From: Algoriphagus lacus | Lineage (GTDB): Bacteria > Bacteroidota > Bacteroidia > Cytophagales > Cyclobacteriaceae | NCBI RefSeq assembly: GCF_003583985.1 | Contig: NZ_QXML01000002.1 | Span: 62,001-126,000, forward strand | Reading direction: 5' to 3' | Length of the DNA stretch: 64,000 nucleotides | Program-made: the position numbers and the translations under genes | Notes under the pieces: model-generated | Told to the model about the DNA's origin: nothing | Seen by the model: only the letters and a program-made list of their open reading frames with translations | Databases searched by the model: none | Shown: positions 38,594-47,611 of the stretch, in pieces | How positions within the stretch are numbered: the first letter of the stretch is position 1 | How the letters are laid out: each line of letters opens with the position of its first letter

Positions 38594-39634
38594 TTGCTTT
38601 TTAACGCTTTTTCAAATCCCAAATTGGGAAAATGGATCATCCCTGGAGCCGGTGTTATCTGGCTTCTGGGATGTTTTCTTTTACTCATAGAATATGACCT
38701 TGAAACAGAAGTTGCCCTGTTGGATTCTGTTTTTTTCAGTTTGATTTTTCTGGGAGGGGTGTTTGTGTTGGATCGTGTTTTTGGGCTTTTCGCTCCGAAG
38801 GGAAAAAATGTTTGGTTACTCTTTGCTGTGCCTTTTTTCCTCAGTCTGATGGGGGTATTGGTGCATTTCTATGGACTTTCCTGGTGGTATGAGGGCGAAG
38901 AAGTTTACCTGGGATTTCTTAGTTCCAACTTTTACCTGCGCTGGGCAATACTCGCTTTGGCTGAGCAGCTGGTTTCTGTTTTGGCTTTGGTTGTATCCAA
39001 ATTGGAAAGGCAGGAAGAAATTCAAAAACGGGAAGCTCAGATGCTTCAGCTATCCAAGGATGCTGAACTTGCCCAACTCCGTCAACAATTGCAACCGCAC
39101 TTCCTTTTCAACAGCCTCAATTCGATCAATGCACTGGTCATTTCCCAGCCTCAAAAGGCACGTGAAATGGTATTGCAGCTTTCGGAGTTTCTGAGAGGAA
39201 CAATCCGAAAGGACTCCCAAACATGGATTTCTTTGGAAGAGGAGTTAAACTATCTGAAGTTGTACCTGCAGATTGAACGGGTAAGGTTTGGTCATCGTCT
39301 GGAGGTTGATTTTGAGGTAGATCAGGAGTTTTTGTCCATCAAATTACCGCAACTTTTGATTCAACCTTTGGTGGAAAATGCCATCAAACATGGTCTTTAT
39401 GGAGTGACTGGGAATGTGAAAATCGGGATTTCTGGAAAAAAGGAAGGCAGTTACTTCTTGTTGGAAGTGGATAATCCCTTTGATCCTGAATCTACATCGG
39501 CTGAGGGAACTGGTTTTGGGCTCAGTTCAGTGGAGCGAAGGTTGTTTTTGCTCTTTGGGCGGACAGACTTGTTGGAATATGGTCCCGAAGGAAATCTTTT
39601 TAGAGTAAAACTTAAAATCCCTCAATTTCAATGA
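38594..39634 (+). CDS. LytS-type sensor histidine kinase
   Basis: A 346-residue kinase with four membrane helices in the first 145 residues, a short coiled coil (about 137-160), and the His_kinase domain LRQQLQPHFLFNSLNSINAL with phospho-acceptor His169. The ATPase part has QPLVENAIKHGL and GFGLSSVERRL. The frame opens only just upstream, and TTG at 38594 is the first usable start, so translation probably begins there. It overlaps the response regulator by 4 nt (ATGA). Confidence 0.9.
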   Translation: MLFNAFSNPKLGKWIIPGAGVIWLLGCFLLLIEYDLETEVALLDSVFFSLIFLGGVFVLDRVFGLFAPKGKNVWLLFAVPFFLSLMGVLVHFYGLSWWYEGEEVYLGFLSSNFYLRWAILALAEQLVSVLALVVSKLERQEEIQKREAQMLQLSKDAELAQLRQQLQPHFLFNSLNSINALVISQPQKAREMVLQLSEFLRGTIRKDSQTWISLEEELNYLKLYLQIERVRFGHRLEVDFEVDQEFLSIKLPQLLIQPLVENAIKHGLYGVTGNVKIGISGKKEGSYFLLEVDNPFDPESTSAEGTGFGLSSVERRLFLLFGRTDLLEYGPEGNLFRVKLKIPQFQ

Positions 39635-40365
39635 TTCGGACGATAATAATCGATGATGAACCACTTGCAGCAAGCATAGTGCAGGAGTTTTTGGCGGAAT
39701 TCCCCCAATTCCAGATTTTGGAAGTATGTCAGGATGGTTTTCAGGGATTGAAAGCCATTCAGCAGCATAAGCCGGATTTGATTTTTCTGGATGTTCAGAT
39801 GCCAAAGATCACCGGATTTGAAATGTTGGAGCTCTTGGATGAGCCACCTGCGGTGATTTTTACTACAGCGTTTGACCAATATGCACTGAAAGCCTTTGAT
39901 GCCAAGGCAATGGATTACTTGCTAAAGCCTTTTTCTCAGGCAAGATTCAAACAGGCGATTGACCGGTTTTTGGAGAGTTGGGAAATCGGTAAAGCTGAAA
40001 GAGGCGCTGAGCCTGAGTTGAGTCAGCTGGCAGAAAAGAGCAATAGATTAGTCGTTCGAGTAAAAAATGACATTAAGATTATCCCAATTCAGGATGTGGC
40101 TTTTTTTGAGGCAGAAGATGACTATATCTCGATTCATACGCCAAGTGGCAAATACCTCAAAAAAATGACCATGAAAACGCTGGAAGAAACTCTCGATCCC
40201 GGCAAGTTTGCTCGCGTTCATCGCTCGTATATCATCAACCTTAATGGAATCACCGGGATTGAAACCTATGAGCGCGACACCTATTTGGTCAAATTGCGGG
40301 GGGGGCAACAAATTCCCGTGAGCAAAACCGGCTATTCAAAACTCAGGCAAGTCTTGGGGATGTAA
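39631..40365 (+). CDS. LytTR family response regulator
   Basis: A 244-residue regulator: receiver domain (1-120) with acidic Asp8/Asp9 and phospho-acceptor Asp54 in IFLDVQMP, and a LytTR DNA-binding domain (about 138-244; FFEAEDDYISIHTPSGKYL, FARVHRSYIINL). It is coupled to the LytS-type kinase. Together with the LiaF-like protein it may form an envelope-response module. Confidence 0.94.
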   Translation: MIRTIIIDDEPLAASIVQEFLAEFPQFQILEVCQDGFQGLKAIQQHKPDLIFLDVQMPKITGFEMLELLDEPPAVIFTTAFDQYALKAFDAKAMDYLLKPFSQARFKQAIDRFLESWEIGKAERGAEPELSQLAEKSNRLVVRVKNDIKIIPIQDVAFFEAEDDYISIHTPSGKYLKKMTMKTLEETLDPGKFARVHRSYIINLNGITGIETYERDTYLVKLRGGQQIPVSKTGYSKLRQVLGM

Positions 40366-40381
40366 CAAAGTCTGATAAGGA

Positions 40382-40412
40382 AAAAGCCCCGCATTTGCAG
40401 GGCTTTTGGTTT
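40382..40412. terminator. Terminator between the LytTR and DUF2795 genes
   Basis: Arms AAAAGCCC (40382-40389) and GGGCTTTT (40400-40407) with a 10-nt loop, between convergent genes. Confidence 0.75.
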
Positions 40413-40633
40413 TAGTATTCGTCCTCGTTGAAGAAGAAATCATCTTTGGTCGGATAGTCCGGCCATATTTCTTCGATGGTCTCATAAGGCTCGCCGTCAT
40501 CTTCGAGTTCTTGGAGATTTTCCACTACTTCTAGTGGAGCGCCGGAGCGGATGGCGTAGTCAATCAGCTCATCCTTGGTCGCTGGCCAGGGAGCGTCCTC
40601 AAGATAGGAAGCTAGTTCAAGTGTCCAGTACAT
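40412..40633 (-). CDS. DUF2795 family small acidic protein
   Basis: A 73-residue, strongly acidic protein. MYWTLELASYLEDAPWPATK and DELIDYAIRSGAPLEVVENL match DUF2795, a helical domain of about 70 residues found across bacteria. The function is unknown. The C-terminus is a cluster of Asp, Glu and Phe (DDFFFNEDEY). It lies 76 nt downstream of the DUF349 gene start on the same strand side but has its own gap. Confidence 0.85.
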   Translation of the reverse strand: MYWTLELASYLEDAPWPATKDELIDYAIRSGAPLEVVENLQELEDDGEPYETIEEIWPDYPTKDDFFFNEDEY

Positions 40634-40709
40634 AGTGTTTATTTTAAAAGGTGTTCCGGAAATTTATAAAGGTGCAAGAATAGTGATTTTTTGGATAAGT
40701 AGTTTCAAC

Positions 40710-41960
40710 TCAAATCCGAGGAGAAAGTTGCTTCAAAATATAGTTTTTTACGTCTACTTTCCGCTTCAGACCTGACAACTTTTTTCTCATCATCATTTCA
40801 AAGTCTGGAGTCTGTACTCTGAAATTGTCTGAATTGTTTTGCATAGTTTCCAACTCGCTTTGATCTCGGTGGAGTAAGTCCTTGAGAATGGCAGACTTGA
40901 TTTGATTTTGCTCTAGGATTGGCTTGGAATCGAAGTCGGGATATTTTCCATGTGCCAGTTTTTCCAGAAATGATTTTTCAAAGATAATGTCCATGAAAAA
41001 CTGATAGGATCTAGCAGGAAGGTTGGCTTCCTTCGGTTTATGGGCAGGAAGTTTTTTCCAATCCTCCTGAATTGCCTTTGCCCGGGTAGTGATTGCGTAG
41101 GAAGTTGGCTGATGGGACAACTTCTTCAGTTCCTCAACCATGCCTTCGATCTTTTTTAGGACCTCCCTGGGGTGCATACTTGGTCCTGGATTGAGGGTGC
41201 GTTTGTATCTGGAGAAAATGCGGTTGTTCAGTTTGGAAAACTCATCCCAAAGCGGTTGACGCTTTTCAGCAGGGACTTTTCCGGCTTCTTTCCATTCTTT
41301 TTGAATTCGCTTGGAGATTTCAAAAGCCATTTTGGCATCCGGAAGATCATGGGCTTCTCGGGCTTGCACAACTAGAGCTTCGTATACTTTTATATTTTCT
41401 TCCGCTTGGAGTGCCAGACCTTCATAGAAATGTTTCCTGTTTTCGAAGAAATTTTGAATCGCATCATTGAATTCTCGCTCAATTTCTTCGTGGATTTCTT
41501 TATCCACTGGGCCTGTTTTAATCCATCGAAGCTTCAATTCCTTGAATGCTTCCGCGGTATTTTTCCAGTCTGTGTCGTTTTTCAAGGCTTCCGCTTCCAG
41601 GATCAGCCCCTTTTTTACTTCCAGGTTTTTGGACCGGTTGGCTTGGATGATTTCATTCAAAAATTCTTCCTGCTGATTGAGTTCTTCGATCAAAGGAATA
41701 AAATCACCCAAAGCATCGGATTCGTATAATGAATCGCGCAAATGGATAAGTTTCATCAGGAAGGAACCTTTGTTTTGATTTTCCTGAATATCAGTTTTCA
41801 GTTTGGCTACCTTGTCTTTGATTTGCTCAAAACGGGCTGAGAAATAGCTAATGGTGGACGCTTCATCCTCCTTGACCTCACCGATTTCTCTGTCTTCCCT
41901 CCCTAAAAAACCCTTCAAAAAGACTTTGCCGTCCTTGATATATCCATACGGATGTTCCAT
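40710..41960 (-). CDS. DUF349 domain protein
   Basis: A 416-residue, almost entirely helical and highly charged protein. It carries repeated DUF349 modules (for example LEVKKGLILEAEAL...WKNTAEAFKELKLRW and WDEFSKLNNRIFSRYK), each about 70 residues. DUF349 proteins are of unknown function. There is no signal peptide. It is transcribed before the DUF2795 gene, 76 nt apart, and may share its message. Confidence 0.85.
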   Translation of the reverse strand: MEHPYGYIKDGKVFLKGFLGREDREIGEVKEDEASTISYFSARFEQIKDKVAKLKTDIQENQNKGSFLMKLIHLRDSLYESDALGDFIPLIEELNQQEEFLNEIIQANRSKNLEVKKGLILEAEALKNDTDWKNTAEAFKELKLRWIKTGPVDKEIHEEIEREFNDAIQNFFENRKHFYEGLALQAEENIKVYEALVVQAREAHDLPDAKMAFEISKRIQKEWKEAGKVPAEKRQPLWDEFSKLNNRIFSRYKRTLNPGPSMHPREVLKKIEGMVEELKKLSHQPTSYAITTRAKAIQEDWKKLPAHKPKEANLPARSYQFFMDIIFEKSFLEKLAHGKYPDFDSKPILEQNQIKSAILKDLLHRDQSELETMQNNSDNFRVQTPDFEMMMRKKLSGLKRKVDVKNYILKQLSPRI

Positions 41961-42091
41961 TACGCTACAATAGGTTATAGGTGGTCGTTTTCAATTTTTC
42001 GCAAAATAATCATTTAGCCCTCACTTATCCTAAGAAAGGTATATTTTTGCCATCTTACTCCAAACAGACAGTAAACGATCATTATACCATC

Positions 42092-43771
42092 ATGAGTGCA
42101 GAAAAAATCATCTTTTCCATGGCCTGGGTGTCCAAGATTTACCCCCCACAAAAGAAAGTTCTAAAAGATATTTATCTCTCATTTTTTTACGGCGCCAAAA
42201 TCGGCGTTTTGGGTCTAAACGGCTCAGGAAAGTCTTCTTTGCTCCGCATCATTGCGGGAGTTGACAAGGAATTTCTTGGAGAAGTGGTATGGTCCCCGGG
42301 TTACACAGTCGGGATGTTAGAGCAGGAACCCAAGCTTGATCCAACTAAAACCGTAAAGGAAGTAGTGGAAGAGGCAGTAGCCGGTACCGTCGCCTTATTG
42401 AAGGAATTTGAAGACATAAACGAGAAATTCATGGATCCGGCACTGATGGAAGATCCCGATGCCATGGATAAGCTCATCACCCGGCAGGGAGAAGTCCAGG
42501 AAAAACTCGATGCGGCCAATGCTTGGGAACTGGATACGATGCTGGACAAAGCAATGGATGCCCTTCGTCTGCCACCGGCGGATGCCAATGTGGCCAACCT
42601 GTCCGGTGGTGAAAAGCGAAGGGTGGCGCTTTGCCGATTGTTGTTGCAGGAACCTGATGTGTTGCTTCTTGACGAACCTACCAACCATTTGGATGCGGAA
42701 TCTGTGCTTTGGTTGGAGCAGCACCTTCAGAATTACAAAGGAACTGTCATTGCAGTAACCCACGACCGTTATTTCCTGGACAATGTTGCTGGATGGATTC
42801 TGGAATTGGATCGAGGTGAGGGGATTCCATGGAAAGGTAATTATTCTTCCTGGTTGGAGCAAAAGCAAAACCGACTGAAGCAGGAAGAGAAGACAGAATC
42901 CAAGCGACAGAAAACCCTTGAGCGGGAATTGGAGTGGATCCGGATGTCTCCCAAAGCCCGTCAGTCCAAAGGCAAGGCCCGTTTGAACGCATATGACAAA
43001 CTGATAGGAGAAGAGTCAAAGGAAAAGGAAGCCAAGCTGGAGCTTTTCATTCCTCCTGGGCCTAGATTGGGTGCCAAAGTGATTGAGGCACATAATGTGT
43101 CCAAAGCTTATGGTAACAAGTTGTTATTTGAAAATCTAAGTTTCTCACTTCCCCAGGGGGGAATCGTGGGGATCATCGGTCCAAACGGGGCAGGTAAGAC
43201 GACGCTTTTCAAATTGATTACCGGACAGGAAAAACCTGATTCGGGAAGCTTTGAGGTCGGTGAAACTGTGAAACTGGCCTATGTTGATCAGGAGCACGAC
43301 CGATTGGACCCCAATCTGACAGTTTACCAGATTATTTCCGGAGGAAATGAATTAATGAAGTTGGGAAATAAAGAAGTGAATGCCAGAGCTTATGTTTCCA
43401 AATTCAACTTTGCCGGATCAGATCAGGAGAAAAAAGTCGGAGTTCTCTCCGGAGGAGAGCGCAACCGAGTGCACCTGGCGATCACCCTTAAAGAAGGCGG
43501 AAACTTGCTGCTACTCGACGAACCGACCAATGACTTGGATGTAAATACGCTTCGGGCATTGGAAGAAGCTTTGGAAAACTTCGGTGGCTGTGCCGTTATT
43601 ATATCCCACGACCGTTGGTTCCTCGATCGAATCTGTACTCACATCTTGGCCTTTGAAGGGGATTCTCAGGTGTATTGGTTTGAAGGCAACTTCTCCGATT
43701 ACGAGGAAAACAAGAAGAAGAGACTTGGTGACGTGACACCTAAGCGGATTCGCTATAAGAGTTTGAAATAA
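42092..43771 (+). CDS. ettA: Energy-dependent translational throttle protein EttA (ABC-F)
   Basis: A 559-residue ABC-F ATPase close to E. coli EttA (555 residues). EttA binds the ribosomal E site and gates entry into elongation according to the ATP/ADP ratio. Two nucleotide-binding domains carry GLNGSGKS and GPNGAGKT Walker A motifs, LSGGEKRRVAL and LSGGERNRVHL signatures, and LLDEPTNHLDA and LLDEPTNDLDV Walker B regions. The linker WIRMSPKARQSKGKARLNAY is typical of EttA. The frame extends upstream to 41981, but MSAEKIIFSM at 42092 is the family start. Confidence 0.94.
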   Translation: MSAEKIIFSMAWVSKIYPPQKKVLKDIYLSFFYGAKIGVLGLNGSGKSSLLRIIAGVDKEFLGEVVWSPGYTVGMLEQEPKLDPTKTVKEVVEEAVAGTVALLKEFEDINEKFMDPALMEDPDAMDKLITRQGEVQEKLDAANAWELDTMLDKAMDALRLPPADANVANLSGGEKRRVALCRLLLQEPDVLLLDEPTNHLDAESVLWLEQHLQNYKGTVIAVTHDRYFLDNVAGWILELDRGEGIPWKGNYSSWLEQKQNRLKQEEKTESKRQKTLERELEWIRMSPKARQSKGKARLNAYDKLIGEESKEKEAKLELFIPPGPRLGAKVIEAHNVSKAYGNKLLFENLSFSLPQGGIVGIIGPNGAGKTTLFKLITGQEKPDSGSFEVGETVKLAYVDQEHDRLDPNLTVYQIISGGNELMKLGNKEVNARAYVSKFNFAGSDQEKKVGVLSGGERNRVHLAITLKEGGNLLLLDEPTNDLDVNTLRALEEALENFGGCAVIISHDRWFLDRICTHILAFEGDSQVYWFEGNFSDYEENKKKRLGDVTPKRIRYKSLK

Positions 43772-43797
43772 GTAGACAGTTTTGAAATCTATGATTG

Positions 43798-43838
43798 AAC
43801 CCCTCGAAGATTTTTCGTCGAGGGGTTTGTTTTTTTTG
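43798..43838 (+). terminator. Terminator of ettA
   Basis: Ten-base arms AACCCCTCGA (43798-43807) and TCGAGGGGTT (43818-43827) with a 10-nt loop, followed by a long T run. Confidence 0.88.
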
Positions 43839-44054
43839 TTTTAGAGGGATAGTGTTTTGATAATCAGGTCTTTTTAAAACAAGATTGCATCGATAATACA
43901 TGATTTGGTGTACGATCGGCACAAGCTTTTTGACTTCAAACCTGTTTGGCTATTCCCTCTTCAAATGTTTTGGATTTTCAGCTATTCTCGGATTTTTCCA
44001 CTGCCTTTTCCCTTACTTTGTAGCGGAATTTTTTCCAAACCAGCCTATTGACCT

Positions 44055-45359
44055 ATGAGACAGCTACTCCTAAGACCCGGAGCAGAAGAATTGAATTACG
44101 AGATCCGGGGAATCGTAAAAAAAGCCCGGCAAATCGAAGCCCTTGGCTATCCCATGACTTGGGAAAATATCGGTGATCCCATCCAAAAGCATAATCATGT
44201 GCCAGATTGGATGAAGGAAATCATTGCCGACCTGCTCAAAGAAGACAAAACTTATGGCTACGCTGATTCTAAAGGCGTCCTGGAGACCAGAAAGTTTCTC
44301 GCCAATCTAAATAATGAAAAAGGAGGCACTCAAATCACTGCGGAGGACATTTTGTTCTTCAACGGATTGGGAGATGCAATTGCAAAGCTGTACCAATTTC
44401 TGATTCCGACCGCACGGATTATCGGGCCATCTCCCGCTTACTCCACCCACAGCTCGGCTGAAGCCGCCCACGCCAATACAGCCCCGATCACCTACAAGCT
44501 TGATCCGGACAATCAGTGGTTGCCCGATATGGAAGACCTCTACATGAAGGTGAAATACAATCCCTCCATTGTCGGCATCCTGATTATCAATCCGGATAAT
44601 CCCACTGGCATGGTTTATCCTAAAGAAGTTTTGGAAGGCTTTGTGAAAATCGCAGAGGAATTCAGCCTGCTGTTAATCGCCGACGAGATCTACCAAAATA
44701 TCACGTACAACGGAATCAAGGCAGTTGCATTAGCAGAAGTGATTGGTAGCCGACCGGCTATTTCCTTGAAAGGGATTTCTAAGGAATTTCCTTGGCCGGG
44801 AGCCCGATGCGGTTGGATGGAGTTTTACAATCGAAATGCCTCTGTGGAATTTGCAAAACTTTGTCAGACACTGGAAAATGCGAAGATGATTGAGGTTTGT
44901 TCTACCATTTTGCCTCAATTGGCTATTCCAAGAATCATGAGTCATCCGGATTACCATGCCTATCGTGAACAGGCCAATGTGCAAATCGGGCAGCGGAGCC
45001 AATGGATGCGGGAAATTCTCGGAGATATTCCTGGGATTAAATTCAACCCGACTCAAGGTGCTTTTTACAATACCATCGTGTTTGACGAGAAATTGATGAC
45101 TCCTCATCAAACCCTTCCGATAGAAGACGAACGATTACAAAAGTTGTTGGATACTTGGTTGAACGACCCAGAGATGCCATTGGACAAGCGTTTTGTCTAT
45201 TATTTGCTGGCGGCTGAACGAATCTGTGTGGTACCGATTTCTTCGTTTTGTTCTGATCTCAGAGGCTTTCGTGTTACTCTTTTGGAGGAAAATGAGGAGG
45301 TTTTTAAGGATACGTTCAGAAGATTGGGGAAATCGATTCAGCGATACTTAGGATCTTAA
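44055..45359 (+). CDS. Class I/II PLP-dependent aminotransferase
   Basis: A 434-residue fold-type I aminotransferase. Asn182 in NPDNPTG, Asp210 and Tyr213 in IADEIYQN, PLP-binding Lys243 in GISKEFPWPG, and Arg251 in ARCGW are all present. The opening residues MRQLLLRPGAEELNYEIRGIV and ENIGDP suggest the AlaC/AspC-like group (alanine or aromatic substrates), but the amino donor cannot be fixed. It is cytoplasmic and monocistronic. Confidence 0.9.
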   Translation: MRQLLLRPGAEELNYEIRGIVKKARQIEALGYPMTWENIGDPIQKHNHVPDWMKEIIADLLKEDKTYGYADSKGVLETRKFLANLNNEKGGTQITAEDILFFNGLGDAIAKLYQFLIPTARIIGPSPAYSTHSSAEAAHANTAPITYKLDPDNQWLPDMEDLYMKVKYNPSIVGILIINPDNPTGMVYPKEVLEGFVKIAEEFSLLLIADEIYQNITYNGIKAVALAEVIGSRPAISLKGISKEFPWPGARCGWMEFYNRNASVEFAKLCQTLENAKMIEVCSTILPQLAIPRIMSHPDYHAYREQANVQIGQRSQWMREILGDIPGIKFNPTQGAFYNTIVFDEKLMTPHQTLPIEDERLQKLLDTWLNDPEMPLDKRFVYYLLAAERICVVPISSFCSDLRGFRVTLLEENEEVFKDTFRRLGKSIQRYLGS

Positions 45360-45401
45360 CAGTTGGTTTCAGCACTGAAAACTGACAATTGAAATTTCTT
45401 A

Positions 45402-46352
45402 CTAATTCAAATTATCATGGCTCCTGACCTTAATTTTAGGGTCAGGAGTTGTTTTTTCTTCCTCGACAAGCGTTGAATCTGATAGGCTATTTAGATCTGG
45501 TTGGCCTGCATTGACCCAAGCCGTAAACCAAAAGTCTGCGATCATTTTGATGGAACGCTTCATTTGCCGCTCGATTTGATTATCCAAGGCAAAGGTAAAA
45601 GCCTCTGTAAATTCCTTGGAATAGACCCGAACGGTCAATCCATTTCGTTCCTCGAAGCTGAATTTCTGATCCTCCGGGAAATCAGTTGTAAGTTGTTTCT
45701 CGATAGTCAAAACACTGTCCACCTGTGCATGAGCATATGCCACCGCATCCCAAATTGCAAGCTGAGGTTTCTCAACGTAAGCTGCTTTACCTACCCAAAA
45801 TGAATAATCTTTGGCTTGTAATTCGGGTACCCGGCTTTCCCAAAAGCCATGAATTCCTTCCTGACCGGTGAGTTGGCCGTTGTAATTTTTAGTGGTGTGA
45901 AGCGGAACATTAAGGTCCCCCAGGTAGTGTCCCAAGTCTGCAGAAAGCCTAAGAATCGCGGCTGTATTTTTTTGTTCGAAGGCTTTGGTCAAGCTAAGCA
46001 TAGTCAGGTAAGCTGACCAAGGACCAATACCATGAGCTCGGAGCGAATCTTCAGGAATTTTCTCAATTGCTTCCGGCCAATATTTCGGCAAAATAAAAAG
46101 TGCACTGTCACCATAATGGTCCAAATCGATGTAGTGTTTTTCAGCTTCCCCTACGACCGCATACCTTCTTCGGTCGGGATTGACAGCATTTTCCTCAATG
46201 AATTGAAGATGAGGTTTGTAGAATTGGATCAATTCTGGGGGAAGTGAATATACAGCTTGACGGTTGATCATAGAATGGGCATAAAATCCCCATTCCACTT
46301 GCTTCTGGGGCCAAAAAAGAAACCCTAATGCCCAAATAATAAAAAACTTCAT
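45402..46352 (-). CDS. Zinc-dependent phospholipase C / S1-P1 nuclease-like protein
   Basis: A 316-residue helical metalloenzyme. A short hydrophobic leader (residues 3-15) precedes Trp21-Gly, consistent with the exposed N-terminal Trp ligand of this fold after cleavage. Further candidate Zn ligands lie in FYAHSMI (His26), HYIDLDHYGD, SADLGHYLGDLNVPLHTT, and GIHGFWE. Both phospholipase C and S1/P1 nuclease share this site, so the substrate is uncertain. It is probably secreted or membrane-anchored. Its 3' end encodes the terminator of the convergent aminotransferase gene. Confidence 0.8.
   Translation of the reverse strand: MKFFIIWALGFLFWPQKQVEWGFYAHSMINRQAVYSLPPELIQFYKPHLQFIEENAVNPDRRRYAVVGEAEKHYIDLDHYGDSALFILPKYWPEAIEKIPEDSLRAHGIGPWSAYLTMLSLTKAFEQKNTAAILRLSADLGHYLGDLNVPLHTTKNYNGQLTGQEGIHGFWESRVPELQAKDYSFWVGKAAYVEKPQLAIWDAVAYAHAQVDSVLTIEKQLTTDFPEDQKFSFEERNGLTVRVYSKEFTEAFTFALDNQIERQMKRSIKMIADFWFTAWVNAGQPDLNSLSDSTLVEEEKTTPDPKIKVRSHDNLN
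45421..45457 (+). terminator. Terminator of the aminotransferase gene, inside the 3' end of the convergent gene
   Basis: Nine-base arms CTCCTGACC (45421-45429) and GGTCAGGAG (45440-45448) followed by a T-rich tract. The hairpin lies within the last codons of the convergent gene (which ends at 45402), so it doubles as coding sequence. Confidence 0.65.
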
Positions 46353-46373
46353 ACATGAAATTAATCAAAACAA

Positions 46374-46406
46374 TTGTCTTTCAGGATAAGAAAAAAACTA
46401 TATTTG
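46374..46406 (+). promoter_or_regulatory. Upstream promoter candidate P1 before rpsT
   Basis: TTG (46374-46376), 22-nt spacer, TATATTTG (46399-46406) followed by C. It fits the Bacteroidota consensus but lies about 158 nt before rpsT. Confidence 0.45.
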
Positions 46407-46480
46407 CACCCTGTTTAGCACTTTTCGCAAAATTTTCGGATTTGGGAAGAGACCAGACAGAAAGGAATGTTTGAAATTCC

Positions 46481-46512
46481 TTTGGCAGAATTAATTATTT
46501 ACAATAACTTTG
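46481..46512 (+). promoter_or_regulatory. Promoter P2 of rpsT
   Basis: TTTG (46481-46484), exactly 20-nt spacer, TAACTTTG (46505-46512) followed by C. Start site expected near 46519, giving a leader of about 45 nt. Its -33 box is the end of a hairpin with arms AAAGGAAT (46461-46468) and ATTCCTTT (46476-46483). Confidence 0.78.
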
Positions 46513-46563
46513 CACTCCAATTCGGAATAGGGGAACGTAAAGAATTTAAGTTAAAAACGAGAT

Positions 46564-46818
46564 ATGGCAAATCACAAATCAGCTCTTAAGAGAATTCGTG
46601 CCAACGAAGCGAAGCGTTTGAGAAATAGATATCAGTCTAAGACCACCAGAACTTTCATCAAAAGATTGAAGGCTGCAACTGATAAAGTAGAAGCAATGGA
46701 GCTTTACAAGAAGGTTGTTTCTATGCTGGACAAATTGGCTAAGAAGAACGTCATTCACAAAAACAACGCTAGCAACAAGAAATCAAGATTGGCCAAATTC
46801 GTTAATGCTTTGGCTTAA
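46564..46818 (+). CDS. rpsT: 30S ribosomal protein S20
   Basis: An 84-residue basic helical protein: MANHKSALKRIRANEAKRLR at the N-terminus and VIHKNNASNKKSRLAKF near the end are diagnostic for S20. It is monocistronic, with tandem promoter elements upstream and a terminator 23 nt after the stop. Confidence 0.97.
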   Translation: MANHKSALKRIRANEAKRLRNRYQSKTTRTFIKRLKAATDKVEAMELYKKVVSMLDKLAKKNVIHKNNASNKKSRLAKFVNALA

Positions 46819-46840
46819 TTTCTGAAAAACTTTGTTACTT

Positions 46841-46868
46841 AAACCCTGTCAAAAGCAGGGTTTTTTTA
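46841..46868 (+). terminator. Terminator of rpsT
   Basis: Arms AAACCCTG (46841-46848) and CAGGGTTT (46856-46863) with a 7-nt loop and T run. Confidence 0.87.
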
Positions 46869-46915
46869 TTTCCTTTTTCTGGGTAGTTTTAGTTAAACTT
46901 TTTTGAGAACTACTT

Positions 46916-47611
46916 ATGAGTCAATTCACTTCCATCAAAATTTCCGAGCTCGCGGAAGAAGATCGTCCCCGTGAAAAATTATTGCTTAAGGGAAAGGCAG
47001 CGTTATCAGATGCGGAATTGATCGCCATTCTCATCGGGTCTGGTACCCCGACTATCAGTGCGGTCGACTTGTCCAGACTGATCCTTCGGGAGGTAAATCA
47101 CGATTTGGCATCTTTGGCCAAAATGTCTGTCAAAGACTTGATGAAATTCAAAGGAATTGGAGAGGCTAAAGCCATCTCCATCGTAAGTGCCCTGGAGCTT
47201 GGCAGAAGGAGGAAGGACCAAGAACCACAGCTTCGGGCAAAGATTACATCTTCCCGGGATATTTACGAGCTAATGAAGCCGGAGCTTTTTGACGAGCAAG
47301 TCGAGCATTTTTACCTGATTCTTTTGACACGATCCAATCACGTTATTAAAAAGCATCTAATCAGCCAAGGAGGAACATCCGGTACAGTGGTTGATCCCAA
47401 AGTCGTATTTAAGGTTGCCCTGGAGTATCTTTCTCAATCACTGATTTTCGTTCATAATCATCCCAGTGGGAATTTGACGCCATCCGAGCAGGACAAGCGT
47501 CTTACCGAACGGTTGGTTAAGATTGGGAGGGAATTGGATTTACCTGTACTGGATCATGTGATTTTTGGAGATCGTGGCTATTTTAGCTTCGCCGATGAAG
47601 GCATACTCTAA
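46916..47611 (+). CDS. radC: RadC family JAB-domain protein
   Basis: A 231-residue RadC protein. The N-terminal helix-hairpin-helix region includes LAKMSVKDLMKFKGIGEAKAISIVSALELG. The JAB/MPN metalloprotease-like site is FVHNHPSGNLTPSEQD (His-x-His ... Asp), preceded by LIFVHN. The historical DNA-repair assignment is doubtful; biochemical function is unsettled. It is immediately followed, without a spacer, by the DUF1684 gene. Confidence 0.95.
   Translation: MSQFTSIKISELAEEDRPREKLLLKGKAALSDAELIAILIGSGTPTISAVDLSRLILREVNHDLASLAKMSVKDLMKFKGIGEAKAISIVSALELGRRRKDQEPQLRAKITSSRDIYELMKPELFDEQVEHFYLILLTRSNHVIKKHLISQGGTSGTVVDPKVVFKVALEYLSQSLIFVHNHPSGNLTPSEQDKRLTERLVKIGRELDLPVLDHVIFGDRGYFSFADEGIL

Noticed and set aside
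42043-42050. A -7 element (TATTTTTG) before ettA
   Set aside because: No -33 partner at acceptable spacing, and T-rich sequence makes chance matches likely.
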